Of a stretch of DNA of 64,000 bases, positions 7,362 through 15,966 are shown one piece after another; position 1 is the first letter of the stretch, and every line of letters starts with the position of its first letter. A model generated the notes under the pieces. The model was given only the letters and a program-made list of their open reading frames with translations. It had not been told where the DNA came from and did not search any database. The stretch comes from Tepidimonas taiwanensis (GTDB lineage Bacteria > Pseudomonadota > Gammaproteobacteria > Burkholderiales > Burkholderiaceae_C). The DNA is taken from the NCBI RefSeq assembly GCF_020162115.1, contig NZ_CP083911.1, forward strand, positions 2,108,001 to 2,172,000. The letters are read 5' to 3'. The translations under genes were made by a program, and so were the position numbers.

Positions 7362-8507
7362 ATGAAACGTCTCTGGCTGTTGTTTTCCCAGACGGTGACC
7401 GTGCTGCTGGCGGTCTGGTTTGTGGTCGCCACGCTCAAGCCGCAGTGGCTGAGCCAGCGCCCGCGGCTGGCCAGCGTCGTGCCGGTGTTCGAGGTCGAGC
7501 CCGATACCCGCAGCCCGGTGATCGCCGGCAACAGCCTGAGCGCCGCCGCGCGCGCCGCGGCACCGGCGGTGGTCAGCATCAGCACCAGCAAGGCGGCGCC
7601 CCACCCGCACGCGCAAGAGCCGTGGTTCCGCTTCTTCTTCGGCGACCGGCCGGAGGTCGAGCCGCAGACCGGCCTGGGCTCGGGCGTGATCGTCAGCCCC
7701 GCAGGCTACATCCTCACCAACCACCACGTGATCGAGGAGGCAGACGAGATCCTGGTGCAGCTGAGCGACGGCCGGCAGGCGCCGGCGCGCGTGATCGGCA
7801 CCGACCCCGAAACCGACCTCGCCGTGCTGCGCATCGAGCTGTCGGACCTGCCGGTGATCGTCCTCGGCCAGTCGGAGTCGCTGGAGGTGGGCGACCGGGT
7901 GCTCGCGATCGGCAACCCGTTCGGCGTCGGGCAGACGGTGACGGCCGGCATCGTCAGCGCGCTGGGGCGCAGCCAGCTCGGCATCAACACGTTCGAGAAT
8001 TTCATCCAGACCGACGCGGCGATCAACCCCGGCAACTCCGGCGGCGCGCTGGTCGACGCCGAGGGGCACCTGATCGGCATCAACACCGCGATTTACTCGC
8101 GCTCGGGCGGTTCGATGGGCATCGGCTTCGCGATTCCGGTCGCGACCGCGCGCGAGGTGATGGCGGCGATCGTGCGCGACGGTGCGGTCACGCGCGGCTG
8201 GATCGGCGTCGAGCCCCGCGAGCTCACCCCCGAGCTGGCCCAGCACTTTGGCGTGCCCGCGTCGCAGGGCGTCGTGGTCACGGGGGTGCTGCAGGGCGGC
8301 CCGGCGGACCAGGCGGGCATCGTGCCCGGGGACGTGATCACGCGCGTGGGCGACACGCCGATCCGCAATGTGCCGGGGCTGTTGTCGGCCGTCGCGGCGC
8401 TGCGCCCCGGTGAACCGGCGGCGCTGGAGGTGCTGCGCCGCGGCAGCCCCCGCACGCTCACCGTGGTGCCCGGACGGCGCCCACCGGCAGGGCAGCGTCA
8501 GGACTGA
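7362..8507 (+). CDS. DegS/AlgW-like periplasmic serine endoprotease
   Basis: A 381-residue protein. One N-terminal hydrophobic segment (about 5-24) anchors it in the inner membrane. A trypsin-like domain follows with the triad H122 (TNHHVI), D152 (ETDLAVL) and S226 (NPGNSGGAL), and one PDZ domain from about 285 (GVEPRELTP, GPADQAGIVPGDVI). A single PDZ plus membrane anchor fits DegS/AlgW, which cleaves anti-sigma factors during envelope stress, rather than two-PDZ DegP. The start MKRLWLLFSQ is the first that includes the anchor; no strong Shine-Dalgarno precedes it. It is the only plus-strand gene in the first 43 kb. Confidence 0.9.
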   Translation: MKRLWLLFSQTVTVLLAVWFVVATLKPQWLSQRPRLASVVPVFEVEPDTRSPVIAGNSLSAAARAAAPAVVSISTSKAAPHPHAQEPWFRFFFGDRPEVEPQTGLGSGVIVSPAGYILTNHHVIEEADEILVQLSDGRQAPARVIGTDPETDLAVLRIELSDLPVIVLGQSESLEVGDRVLAIGNPFGVGQTVTAGIVSALGRSQLGINTFENFIQTDAAINPGNSGGALVDAEGHLIGINTAIYSRSGGSMGIGFAIPVATAREVMAAIVRDGAVTRGWIGVEPRELTPELAQHFGVPASQGVVVTGVLQGGPADQAGIVPGDVITRVGDTPIRNVPGLLSAVAALRPGEPAALEVLRRGSPRTLTVVPGRRPPAGQRQD

Positions 8508-8540
8508 AGGGTATCGGCCACCGGGGCGTTCGCCTTCGCG

Positions 8541-9335
8541 TCAGGACTGATCGGCGTCGGCTGCCGAGGCCTCGGTCTTCGGCTTCGTGCTCGCGAACCA
8601 GCGCGAGCCCCAGATGCCGATTTCGTACAGCAGGCACATCGGGATGGCCAAGGCGAGCTGCGAAATGACGTCCGGGGGCGTGACGATCGCCGCGATGACG
8701 AACGCAATGACGATGAAGTAGCCGCGGAAGGACTTGAGCTTTTCCACCGTCACCATTTCGAAGCGCACCATCAGCATCACGACCACCGGGACCTGAAACG
8801 CCAGTCCGAACGCGAGGTAGAGCGACAGGATCGCCTCGACGTAGGACGCGATGTCCGGGGTGGCGTTGACGCTCGCCGGCGTGAAGCCCTGGATGAAGGC
8901 GAACATCTTGTCGAGCACGAAGAACTGCACGAACGCGATGCCCAGGTACGCCAGCGCGCTGCCGATGACGATGAGCGGCAGCGCAAAGCGCTTCTCGTGG
9001 CTGTAGAGGCCCGGTGCCACGAAGGCCCAGATCTGGTAGATGACCCAGGGCAGCGCCAGCAGCAGCCCCGCCATCATCAGCACCTTGAGCGGCACGAAAA
9101 ACGGCGTGAAGACGCCCACCGCGATCAGCTTGACGTCCGGCGGCATGTGGGCGCGGATCGGCACGGCGATCCAGTCGATGAGGCCGCTCGGACCGGGCCA
9201 GATGGCCAGCAGCACCATCGCCGCCCCGACGCCGTAGAGGGCGTACAGGATGCGGTCGCGCAGCTCCATCAGGTGCGCGACGAACGGCTGCTCGGTGCCG
9301 GCGAGTTCGTCGGCAGGGTCTTTCGGGTCGGCCAT
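8541..9335 (-). CDS. tatC: Twin-arginine translocase subunit TatC
   Basis: A 264-residue protein with six transmembrane segments. The conserved N-terminal signal-peptide recognition region is present (FVAHLMELRDRILYAL), and the cytoplasmic loop reads FVAPGLYSHEKRFALP. A later loop has FRGYFIVIAFVIAAIVTPPD. TatC binds the twin-arginine signal and, with TatB, forms the receptor complex. It lies 3 bp behind tatB and is the last gene of the long minus-strand cluster. Likely clients in this window are PetA, MsrP and possibly MlaC. Confidence 0.97.
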   Translation of the reverse strand: MADPKDPADELAGTEQPFVAHLMELRDRILYALYGVGAAMVLLAIWPGPSGLIDWIAVPIRAHMPPDVKLIAVGVFTPFFVPLKVLMMAGLLLALPWVIYQIWAFVAPGLYSHEKRFALPLIVIGSALAYLGIAFVQFFVLDKMFAFIQGFTPASVNATPDIASYVEAILSLYLAFGLAFQVPVVVMLMVRFEMVTVEKLKSFRGYFIVIAFVIAAIVTPPDVISQLALAIPMCLLYEIGIWGSRWFASTKPKTEASAADADQS

Positions 9336-9338
9336 GGC

Positions 9339-9848
9339 TCAGCGCTGCACGGACTTGGGACGGTAACGCGCCACACGCGCCGCACCGGACAGCGCCCGGG
9401 TGCGCACGCCGGCGCGGGCCTTGTACCACTGGGGCACGGCCTGGCGCTTGAGGCGGAAGTTCTTTTTCGGTCGGCGGTATTGCGGATAGACCGGCGAGCC
9501 CAGCGACGACAGCGCGTCCTGCGTCGCGGGGTCCGGGCCGCCGGTGCTGGCCGACGCACCGTCGAGCCCCGCGGTCACCTCGGACCACTCGCGCTCGAAT
9601 TCGGCGGCGGTCGAGCTGACCTGGGTCTCGACCTCGCGCGCGGCCTTTTCGACCGACTCTTTCATCCGTTTGAGCTCTTCGAGCTCGATGGTGCGGTTGA
9701 CCTCGGCCTTGACCTCGGCGACGTAACGCTGCGCCTTGCCCAGCAGGGCGCCGACGGTGCGCGCCACACGCGGCAGCTTTTCCGGCCCGATGACGACGAG
9801 CGCCACCACGCCGATGAGGGCGAGCTTGGATATCCCGAGGTCGATCAT
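9339..9848 (-). CDS. tatB: Twin-arginine translocase subunit TatB
   Basis: A 169-residue protein. MIDLGISKLALIGVVALVVIG forms the short N-terminal membrane helix ending in the GPEKLPRVARTVG hinge, followed by a long amphipathic helix (AEVKAEVNRTIELEELKRMKESVEKA). The C-terminal 60 residues are basic and poorly conserved. The sequence fits TatB rather than TatA because of the E in VIGPEKLP and the length. It sits between tatA (17 bp upstream) and tatC. Confidence 0.95.
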   Translation of the reverse strand: MIDLGISKLALIGVVALVVIGPEKLPRVARTVGALLGKAQRYVAEVKAEVNRTIELEELKRMKESVEKAAREVETQVSSTAAEFEREWSEVTAGLDGASASTGGPDPATQDALSSLGSPVYPQYRRPKKNFRLKRQAVPQWYKARAGVRTRALSGAARVARYRPKSVQR

Positions 9849-9865
9849 GCGCTACGCGACCGCGA

Positions 9866-10102
9866 TCAGGACTTGGTCTTGGCGTCGACGTCGATGGTGG
9901 TCTTCTCGGCCGCCTTGTCCTGGCCGACCTGCGCGGTGGCGGTGGTCGCGGGTTCGGACTCGCTGCCGGTCTTCATGCCGTCCTTGAAACCCTTGACGGC
10001 CGCGCCGAGGTCCGAGCCGATGTTCTTGAGCTTCTTGGTGCCGAAGACCAGCACCACGATCAGCAGCACGACCAGCCAGTGCCAGATGGAAAAACTGCCC
10101 AT
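9866..10102 (-). CDS. tatA: Twin-arginine translocase subunit TatA
   Basis: A 78-residue protein starting MGSFSIWHWLVVLLIVVLV. GGAG lies 6 nt before this ATG; an upstream in-frame METF start is less likely. After the membrane helix come the FGTKKLKNIGSDLGAAVKGFK hinge and amphipathic helix, characteristic of TatA, then a short polar tail. TatA oligomers make the translocation conduit. The gene is first of tatABC, 119 bp behind the HIT gene; that gap shows no obvious terminator. Confidence 0.95.
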   Translation of the reverse strand: MGSFSIWHWLVVLLIVVLVFGTKKLKNIGSDLGAAVKGFKDGMKTGSESEPATTATAQVGQDKAAEKTTIDVDAKTKS

Positions 10103-10221
10103 GAAAGTCTCCAACGACGGGGCAGCCAGCCCCGATGCCTGGGTTTAGAGGAGAGGACACCCGCCCCGGTTCAGCGGGGCGCGACAGCCGTGATTGTGCC
10201 CGAAACGGCCCGCGCGGCGTA

Positions 10222-10581
10222 TCAGCCCTTGCGCCAGGGGCGCGGGCCGCCGATGACGTGCACGTGCAGGTGGTGCACCTCCTGCCCCCCGTGCTCGCCG
10301 GTGTTGCAAACGATGCGAAAGCCGCCTTCGGGATACGGCAGGCAGCCCTGCTCCAGCGCCAGCCGCGGCGCCAGCACCATCAACCGCCCCATCAGGCGCT
10401 CGTGCGCCGGCGTGAGCTGCGCCATCGACGGAATGTGTGCCTTGGGCACGATGAGGAAGTGCACCGGCGCCCACGGATGGATGTCGTGAAAGGCGTACAG
10501 CTCGTCGTCCTCGTACACTTTGCGGCTCGGGATCTGGCCGGCGATGATCTTGCAGAAAATGCAGTTCGGATCGTGTGTCAT
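10222..10581 (-). CDS. HIT-family (HinT-like) purine nucleoside phosphoramidase
   Basis: A 119-residue protein. The histidine triad HHLHVHVIGG lies near the C-terminus, and CIFCKIIAGQIPSRKVYEDD near the N-terminus is the standard HinT opening. FHDIHPWAPVHFLIVPKAHI is also typical. HinT enzymes hydrolyse adenosine 5'-phosphoramidates. It lies between the his genes and tatABC, a placement seen in many beta-proteobacteria without a known functional link. Confidence 0.93.
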   Translation of the reverse strand: MTHDPNCIFCKIIAGQIPSRKVYEDDELYAFHDIHPWAPVHFLIVPKAHIPSMAQLTPAHERLMGRLMVLAPRLALEQGCLPYPEGGFRIVCNTGEHGGQEVHHLHVHVIGGPRPWRKG

Positions 10582-10596
10582 GGGGTCTCGTGGACA

Positions 10597-10959
10597 TCAA
10601 ACGGGCATGGGCTTGCGGTCGTTCCAGTACAGCACGCCCTTGACCAGCCGGTAGAGCGACCACACCGCGGCCGCGAGCAGGATCAGCGCGCCGACCCCGA
10701 ACCAGATCGTCGCCACGCCCAGCAAGGCCCACAGCAGGCTCCACCAGAAGGTGCGGATCTGCCACGTGAAGTGGCTCTCGTAGAGGGTACCGGCCGCGTC
10801 CTCGCGCTTGACGTAGTTGACGATGATGGCGATCAACGCCGTCACCGCGACGAACCACGACGCGCCGTAGAGGATGTAGATGATCAGCGTCAGCCGCCGC
10901 AGGCTCGCGAGCTGCTCGGGGCTGCGGGGCGTGAGGTCGATAACGCGCGGATCGTCCAT
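10597..10959 (-). CDS. Small membrane protein, DUF4870-like
   Basis: A 120-residue protein with three predicted membrane segments: LIIYILYGASWFVAVTAL, a second around WWSLLWALLGVATIWFG, and a third GALILLAAAVWSLYRLV. The segment between the first two (YESHFTWQIRTFWW) and the closing KGVLYWNDRKPMP match the DUF4870-type protein commonly found behind hisE in Burkholderiales. Function is unknown. It starts 17 bp after the hisE stop and is 15 bp from the HIT gene, so it is in the same transcript. Confidence 0.72.
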   Translation of the reverse strand: MDDPRVIDLTPRSPEQLASLRRLTLIIYILYGASWFVAVTALIAIIVNYVKREDAAGTLYESHFTWQIRTFWWSLLWALLGVATIWFGVGALILLAAAVWSLYRLVKGVLYWNDRKPMPV

Positions 10960-10976
10960 GCGGGGCTCCTGGGGTG

Positions 10977-11393
10977 TCAGCCGGCGGCGGTGGGCGGCAC
11001 CGATGCGGCGACCTCGCGCTCGCGCGCCTTGCGCAGCGCCTTTTCCTCCAGACCCGACAGCCCCTCGCGCCGCGCCAGCTCGGCCACCACGTCCGCGGGG
11101 CCCAGGCCGAAGTGCGCCAGCGCAATCAGGCTGTGAAACCACAGATCGGCCACCTCGCCCACCAGTGCGCCGTGGCTGCCGGCGCCGTGCTGCAGGTCTT
11201 TGGCGGCCATCACGACCTCGCCGGCCTCCTCGGGGATTTTTTTCAGGAACGCGTCCGGCCCCTTGTGCAGCAGCCGCGCGACGTAGCTGCGCTCCGGGTC
11301 ACCGCCCGCGGCGGGCTTGCGGCTCTCGATGACGGCGGCCAGGCGCAGCAGGGTATCGAGCGGCGGGGTATCGGCGGGCGGGGTGTCGGGCAT
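10977..11393 (-). CDS. hisE: Phosphoribosyl-ATP pyrophosphatase
   Basis: A 138-residue protein with an all-alpha MazG-like fold, second step of histidine synthesis. KKIPEEAGEVVMAAKD and LVGEVADLWFHSLIALAHFG hold the acidic metal-binding residues. SYVARLLHKGPDAFLKK is the expected preceding segment. It is separate from hisI, as in most beta-proteobacteria and unlike the fused enterobacterial HisIE. The first 13 residues are Pro/Asp-rich and may be unneeded. Confidence 0.95.
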   Translation of the reverse strand: MPDTPPADTPPLDTLLRLAAVIESRKPAAGGDPERSYVARLLHKGPDAFLKKIPEEAGEVVMAAKDLQHGAGSHGALVGEVADLWFHSLIALAHFGLGPADVVAELARREGLSGLEEKALRKAREREVAASVPPTAAG

Positions 11394-11401
11394 GGCTCAG
11401 T

Positions 11402-11428
11402 GGTCTCGGCGGTCTCAGCGGTCTCAGC
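11402..11428. repeat. Three 9-bp tandem repeats at the hisI stop
   Basis: GGTCTCGGC, GGTCTCAGC and GGTCTCAGC lie head to tail. The hisI stop codon (11424-11426) falls within the last unit. The repeat fills most of the hisI-hisE gap and probably arose by slippage. Confidence 0.7.
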
Positions 11429-11819
11429 GGTAGATGGTTTCGGGGTCTTTGAGCACCGGATCGACGGCCTGCCAGCGGCCGGTGGCGACGTCCAGCCGTT
11501 GGAAGAAACAGCTGTGCCGCCCGGTGTGGCACGCGATGCCCGGCACGTGCCCGAGTTGCGTCACCTGCAGCAGCACGACGTCGCCGTCACAGTCGAGGCG
11601 GATTTCGTGCACCTGCTGCACGTGGCCCGACTCCTCGCCCTTGAACCACAGGCGTCGGCGCGAGCGGCTGTAGTAAACGGCCCGCCCGGTCTCCGCGGTC
11701 TTTTGCAGCGCCTCGCGGTTCATCCAAGCCATCATCAGGATGTCGCCGCTGCCGCGCTCCTGCGCGATCGCCGGCACCAGCCCGTCGGCGTCCCAACGCA
11801 CCTCGTCCAACCAGTTCAT
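11424..11819 (-). CDS. hisI: Phosphoribosyl-AMP cyclohydrolase
   Basis: A 131-residue protein, third step of histidine synthesis, opening the purine ring of PR-AMP. Signatures: MMAWMNREAL, YYSRSRRRLWFKGEESGH, and the zinc/magnesium-binding stretch LDCDGDVVLLQV with CHTGRHSCFF. The C93/C100-type cysteines and the aspartates of DCDGD are all present. It is 30 bp upstream of hisE; the 153-bp gap to hisF shows no gene or clear signal. Confidence 0.96.
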   Translation of the reverse strand: MNWLDEVRWDADGLVPAIAQERGSGDILMMAWMNREALQKTAETGRAVYYSRSRRRLWFKGEESGHVQQVHEIRLDCDGDVVLLQVTQLGHVPGIACHTGRHSCFFQRLDVATGRWQAVDPVLKDPETIYR

Positions 11820-11972
11820 GGAGCGCTAGCGTATCACGTCCGGCGCACGCGGCGCGACACACGCCAGCCGCCCGCGCAAGTGAAGAACATGCGCAACGAC
11901 CGTCATGCGGAGAGCGACGCGCACCCCACCGCGGATGATCCTGCGCGCTGCCTCAACGCTCGCGCCGGTCCG

Positions 11973-12776
<804 letters not shown>

Positions 12777-12780
12777 CGCC

Positions 12781-13521
12781 TCAGGCACTCAGCTCGTCGG
12801 CCAGCCGCAGCGCGGCGGCAAAGTCCAGCTCGCCGCTGTAGATGGCGCGGCCGCAGATCACGCCCTCGACCCCCTCGGACTCGACGGCGCACAGCCGCCG
12901 CACGTCCTCCAGGTTCGACAGGCCGCCGGAGGCGATCACCGGGATGGACAGCGCCTGCGCAAGCCGCACCGTGGCGTCGATGTTGATGCCGGTGAGCATG
13001 CCGTCGCGGCCGATGTCGGTGTAGATCACCGCCTCCACGCCGTAGTCCTCGAACTTGCGGGCCAGGTCCACGACCTCGTGGCCGGTGAGCTTGCTCCAGC
13101 CGTCGGTGGCGACCTTGCCGTCCTTGGCGTCGAGCCCGACGATGATGTGGCCGCCAAACGCCGTGCAGGCGTCCTGCAGGAAGCCAGGGTTCTTGACCGC
13201 CGCCGTGCCGATGATGACGTAGCGCAGCCCCGCGTCCAGATAGCGCTCGATGGTGTCGAGATCGCGGATACCGCCGCCGAGCTGCACGTCCACCTCGTCA
13301 CCGACCTCGCGCAGGATGCTGCGGATCGCCGCCTCGTTCTTCGGCTTGCCGGCGAACGCGCCGTTCAGGTCCACCAGGTGCAGCCGCTGCGCCCCCAGGT
13401 CGACCCAGTGGCGCGCCATCGCGGCCGGGTCGTCGCTGAACACGGTGGACTGCTCCATGTCGCCTTGCTTGAGGCGAACGCACTGGCCGTCTTTGAGGTC
13501 GATGGCGGGGATCAGCAGCAT
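12781..13521 (-). CDS. hisA: ProFAR isomerase
   Basis: A 246-residue (beta/alpha)8 barrel, homologous to HisF. It converts ProFAR to PRFAR. The catalytic aspartates are in IPAIDLKDG near the start and IYTDIGRDGM at the far strand. Phosphate-binding loops QLGGGIRD and IASGGLSN are intact. It is 4 bp from the hisF ATG and 9 bp from hisH. Confidence 0.97.
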   Translation of the reverse strand: MLLIPAIDLKDGQCVRLKQGDMEQSTVFSDDPAAMARHWVDLGAQRLHLVDLNGAFAGKPKNEAAIRSILREVGDEVDVQLGGGIRDLDTIERYLDAGLRYVIIGTAAVKNPGFLQDACTAFGGHIIVGLDAKDGKVATDGWSKLTGHEVVDLARKFEDYGVEAVIYTDIGRDGMLTGINIDATVRLAQALSIPVIASGGLSNLEDVRRLCAVESEGVEGVICGRAIYSGELDFAAALRLADELSA

Positions 13522-13530
13522 GGCGTCGGG

Positions 13531-14223
13531 TCAGGGGTTCCAGTGCAGGAAGTTGCGGTACAGCGCCAGCCCGTGCGCGGCGCTCTTTTCAGGGTGAAAC
13601 TGGGTGGCAAAGAGGTTGTCGCGTGCGATCGCGCTGGCGAAGCGCACGCCGTACTCGGTCTCGCCGACCGCATGGGCCGGGTCGACCGGGTGCGCGTGGT
13701 AGCTGTGCACGAAGTAGAAATAGCTGCCGTCCGGGATACCGGCCCACAGCGGGTGCGCGCGCGGTCGCTCGGCAGCGCCGTGCTCCAGCCCGTGCCAGAC
13801 GCGGTTCCAGCCCATCTGCGGCACCTTGTAGCGGCTGCCGTCGGGCTGGCGTTGCCCCTCGAGGCAAAAACGCCGCACCCGCCCCGGGATGAGCCCCAAG
13901 CCCGGCGTGTCGCCCTCCTCCGAGTGGTCGAGGAGCATCTGCATCCCCACGCACACGCCAAAGAGCGGCTTCGTGGCCGCGGCGTGCAGCACCGCCTCGC
14001 GCAGGCCGCTGCGCTCGAGCTCGGCCATGCAGTCGGGCATGGCCCCCTGGCCCGGCAGGACGACGCGGTGCGCGTCGCGCACGACTTGGGGGCTGGCGGT
14101 GACCACGACGTCCACGTGATCGGTCGCCAGCGCGGCGTGGATGACCGCCTGCGCCACCGAGCGCAGGTTCCCCATGCCGTAATCGACGACCGCGACCGTC
14201 TCGCGCTTGACCTGACTGTTCAT
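13531..14223 (-). CDS. hisH: Imidazole glycerol phosphate synthase, glutaminase subunit
   Basis: A 230-residue class I glutamine amidotransferase. The start MNSQVKRETVAVVDYGMGNL was chosen because upstream in-frame sequence has no family similarity. The nucleophile cysteine is in FGVCVGMQMLL, and the C-terminal His-Glu pair is in ATQFHPEKS. It supplies ammonia to HisF through the barrel. The 31-bp gap to hisB is the largest in the hisB-hisH-hisA-hisF run. Confidence 0.96.
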   Translation of the reverse strand: MNSQVKRETVAVVDYGMGNLRSVAQAVIHAALATDHVDVVVTASPQVVRDAHRVVLPGQGAMPDCMAELERSGLREAVLHAAATKPLFGVCVGMQMLLDHSEEGDTPGLGLIPGRVRRFCLEGQRQPDGSRYKVPQMGWNRVWHGLEHGAAERPRAHPLWAGIPDGSYFYFVHSYHAHPVDPAHAVGETEYGVRFASAIARDNLFATQFHPEKSAAHGLALYRNFLHWNP

Positions 14224-14254
14224 CGTGACCGATCGGGGGGCGGCACGCACCGGC

Positions 14255-14872
14255 TCACAGGCTGCCTTTGGTCGAGGGCACGACGTCCCCGAGACGCGGA
14301 TCGCGCTCCAGCGCGGCGCGCAGCGCGCGCGCAAACGCCTTGAAGATCGTCTCGCACTGGTGGTGCGCGTTGTGGCCCTTGAGGTTGTCGATATGCAGCG
14401 TCACGCCCGCGTGGTTGACAAAGCCCTGGAAAAACTCGTGCACGAGCTGCGTGTCGAACTGCCCGATCATCGCCGCGGTGAAGCGCACGTCCATGAACAG
14501 GCCCGGCCGGCCGGAAAAATCGACCACCACGCGCGACAGCGCCTCGTCCAGCGGCACGTAGGCGTGGCCGTAGCGGCGGATGCCGCGCTTGTCGCCCACG
14601 GCGCGCGCCACCGCCTGTCCGAGGGTGATACCGACGTCCTCCACCGTGTGATGCCCGTCGATGTGCAGGTCGCCGCGGCACTCGACGTCCAGATCGATCA
14701 GCCCGTGGCGGGCGATCTGGTCGAGCATGTGATCGAAAAAGCCGATGCCGGTGTCGAGCCGGCTGCGCCCGCTGCCGTCGAGGTCGACGCGCACGCGGAT
14801 CTGGGTTTCGGCCGTCACGCGCTGCACGTCCGCGGTGCGGGCGGCGGCGCTCGGAGCTGGCAGGGTGGTCAT
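14255..14872 (-). CDS. hisB: Imidazoleglycerol-phosphate dehydratase
   Basis: A 205-residue monofunctional HisB without the N-terminal phosphatase domain found in enterobacteria. Paired His motifs for manganese are visible: TGIGFFDHMLDQIARHG, DGHHTVEDVGI, and FVNHAGVTLHI with NAHHQCETIFKA. Its ATG overlaps the hisC stop by 4 bp, so the two are translationally coupled. Since HisB lacks a phosphatase here, histidinol phosphatase must be encoded elsewhere. Confidence 0.97.
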   Translation of the reverse strand: MTTLPAPSAAARTADVQRVTAETQIRVRVDLDGSGRSRLDTGIGFFDHMLDQIARHGLIDLDVECRGDLHIDGHHTVEDVGITLGQAVARAVGDKRGIRRYGHAYVPLDEALSRVVVDFSGRPGLFMDVRFTAAMIGQFDTQLVHEFFQGFVNHAGVTLHIDNLKGHNAHHQCETIFKAFARALRAALERDPRLGDVVPSTKGSL

Positions 14873-15966
14873 AGCGAAGGCGGCAGCGCCGCGAGCAGCG
14901 CGTCGTTTTCGGCGGGCGTGCCCACGGTCAGCCGCAGACAGTTGGCGAGCAACGGGTGCATTGTAGAAACATTCTTGACCAGCACGCCGCGCGCGCGCAA
15001 GCCGGCGAACGCCCGTGTGGCGTCCGGCACACGCACGAGGATCATGTTGGCCTCGCTCGGGTAGACCTGCACGCCCGGCAGCGCCGCGAGCGCCGCCATC
15101 AGGCGCGCGCGCTCGGCGCGGATCGCGGCGGCCTGTTCGGCAAAGACGTCGGCGTGCTCCAGCGCAAACAGCGCACACTCCGCGTTGAGGGCGCTGACGT
15201 TGTAGGGCGGGCGGACCTTGTCGAGCTCGGCGACGAGCGGCGCCGCGCCGATCAGGTAGCCCAGCCGCGCACCGGCCAGCCCGAACTTCGACAGCGTACG
15301 CATCACCAGCACGTGCGCGTGCGCGGCCGGGTCGGCGCGCCACTCGTCCAGCCAGGTGTGGCTCGCGAACGGCTGGTACGCCTCGTCGACGACGACCAGA
15401 CCGCCCACGTCGCCCACGGCGGCGATCAGGCGGCGCATCACCGCCGGGTCCCAGCGGTTGGCGGTGGGGTTGTTGGGGTAGGCCAGGTAGGTGATGGCGG
15501 GGCGCACGCGGGCGATCGCGTCCCGCATCGCGGCCTCGTCGAGCGCGAAGTCGGCGGTGAGCGGCACGCCGTGGAACGCCAGCCCCTGCAGCTGCGCGCT
15601 CATCGCGTACATCACGAAACCGGGCACCGGTGCGAGGATGGCCGCACCGGGGCGGTCGCACGCCAGCGCGAGCAACGCGATGAGCTCGTCCGACCCGTTG
15701 CCCAGCATCAGCGCGGCGCCGGGCGGTAAATCGACATACGCGGCCAGCGCGCGCTTGAGGTCCTCGACGCGCGGGCCGGGGTAGCGGTTCACCGGCACGC
15801 GCCCCAGCCGCTCGCCCAGCGCACGCTGCAGCGCCTCGGGCAGCGGATAGGGGTTTTCCATCGCGTCGAGCTTGATGAGGCCCGTCGCGTCCTGAATCGC
15901 GTAGGCGTGCATGCCCTGCACGTCGTCGCGAACACGTGCCAGCGCCCGCTGGAGCAAATCGGTCAT
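14869..15966 (-). CDS. hisC: Histidinol-phosphate aminotransferase
   Basis: A 365-residue fold-type I PLP enzyme. The Schiff-base lysine is in TLSKFGLAGARLGY. NPTANRW and VVDEAYQPF carry the Asn and Asp that hold PLP, and MENPYPLPE near residue 30 is typical of HisC. It transaminates imidazole-acetol phosphate. Its ATG overlaps the hisD stop by 4 bp, and its stop overlaps hisB. Confidence 0.96.
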   Translation of the reverse strand: MTDLLQRALARVRDDVQGMHAYAIQDATGLIKLDAMENPYPLPEALQRALGERLGRVPVNRYPGPRVEDLKRALAAYVDLPPGAALMLGNGSDELIALLALACDRPGAAILAPVPGFVMYAMSAQLQGLAFHGVPLTADFALDEAAMRDAIARVRPAITYLAYPNNPTANRWDPAVMRRLIAAVGDVGGLVVVDEAYQPFASHTWLDEWRADPAAHAHVLVMRTLSKFGLAGARLGYLIGAAPLVAELDKVRPPYNVSALNAECALFALEHADVFAEQAAAIRAERARLMAALAALPGVQVYPSEANMILVRVPDATRAFAGLRARGVLVKNVSTMHPLLANCLRLTVGTPAENDALLAALPPSL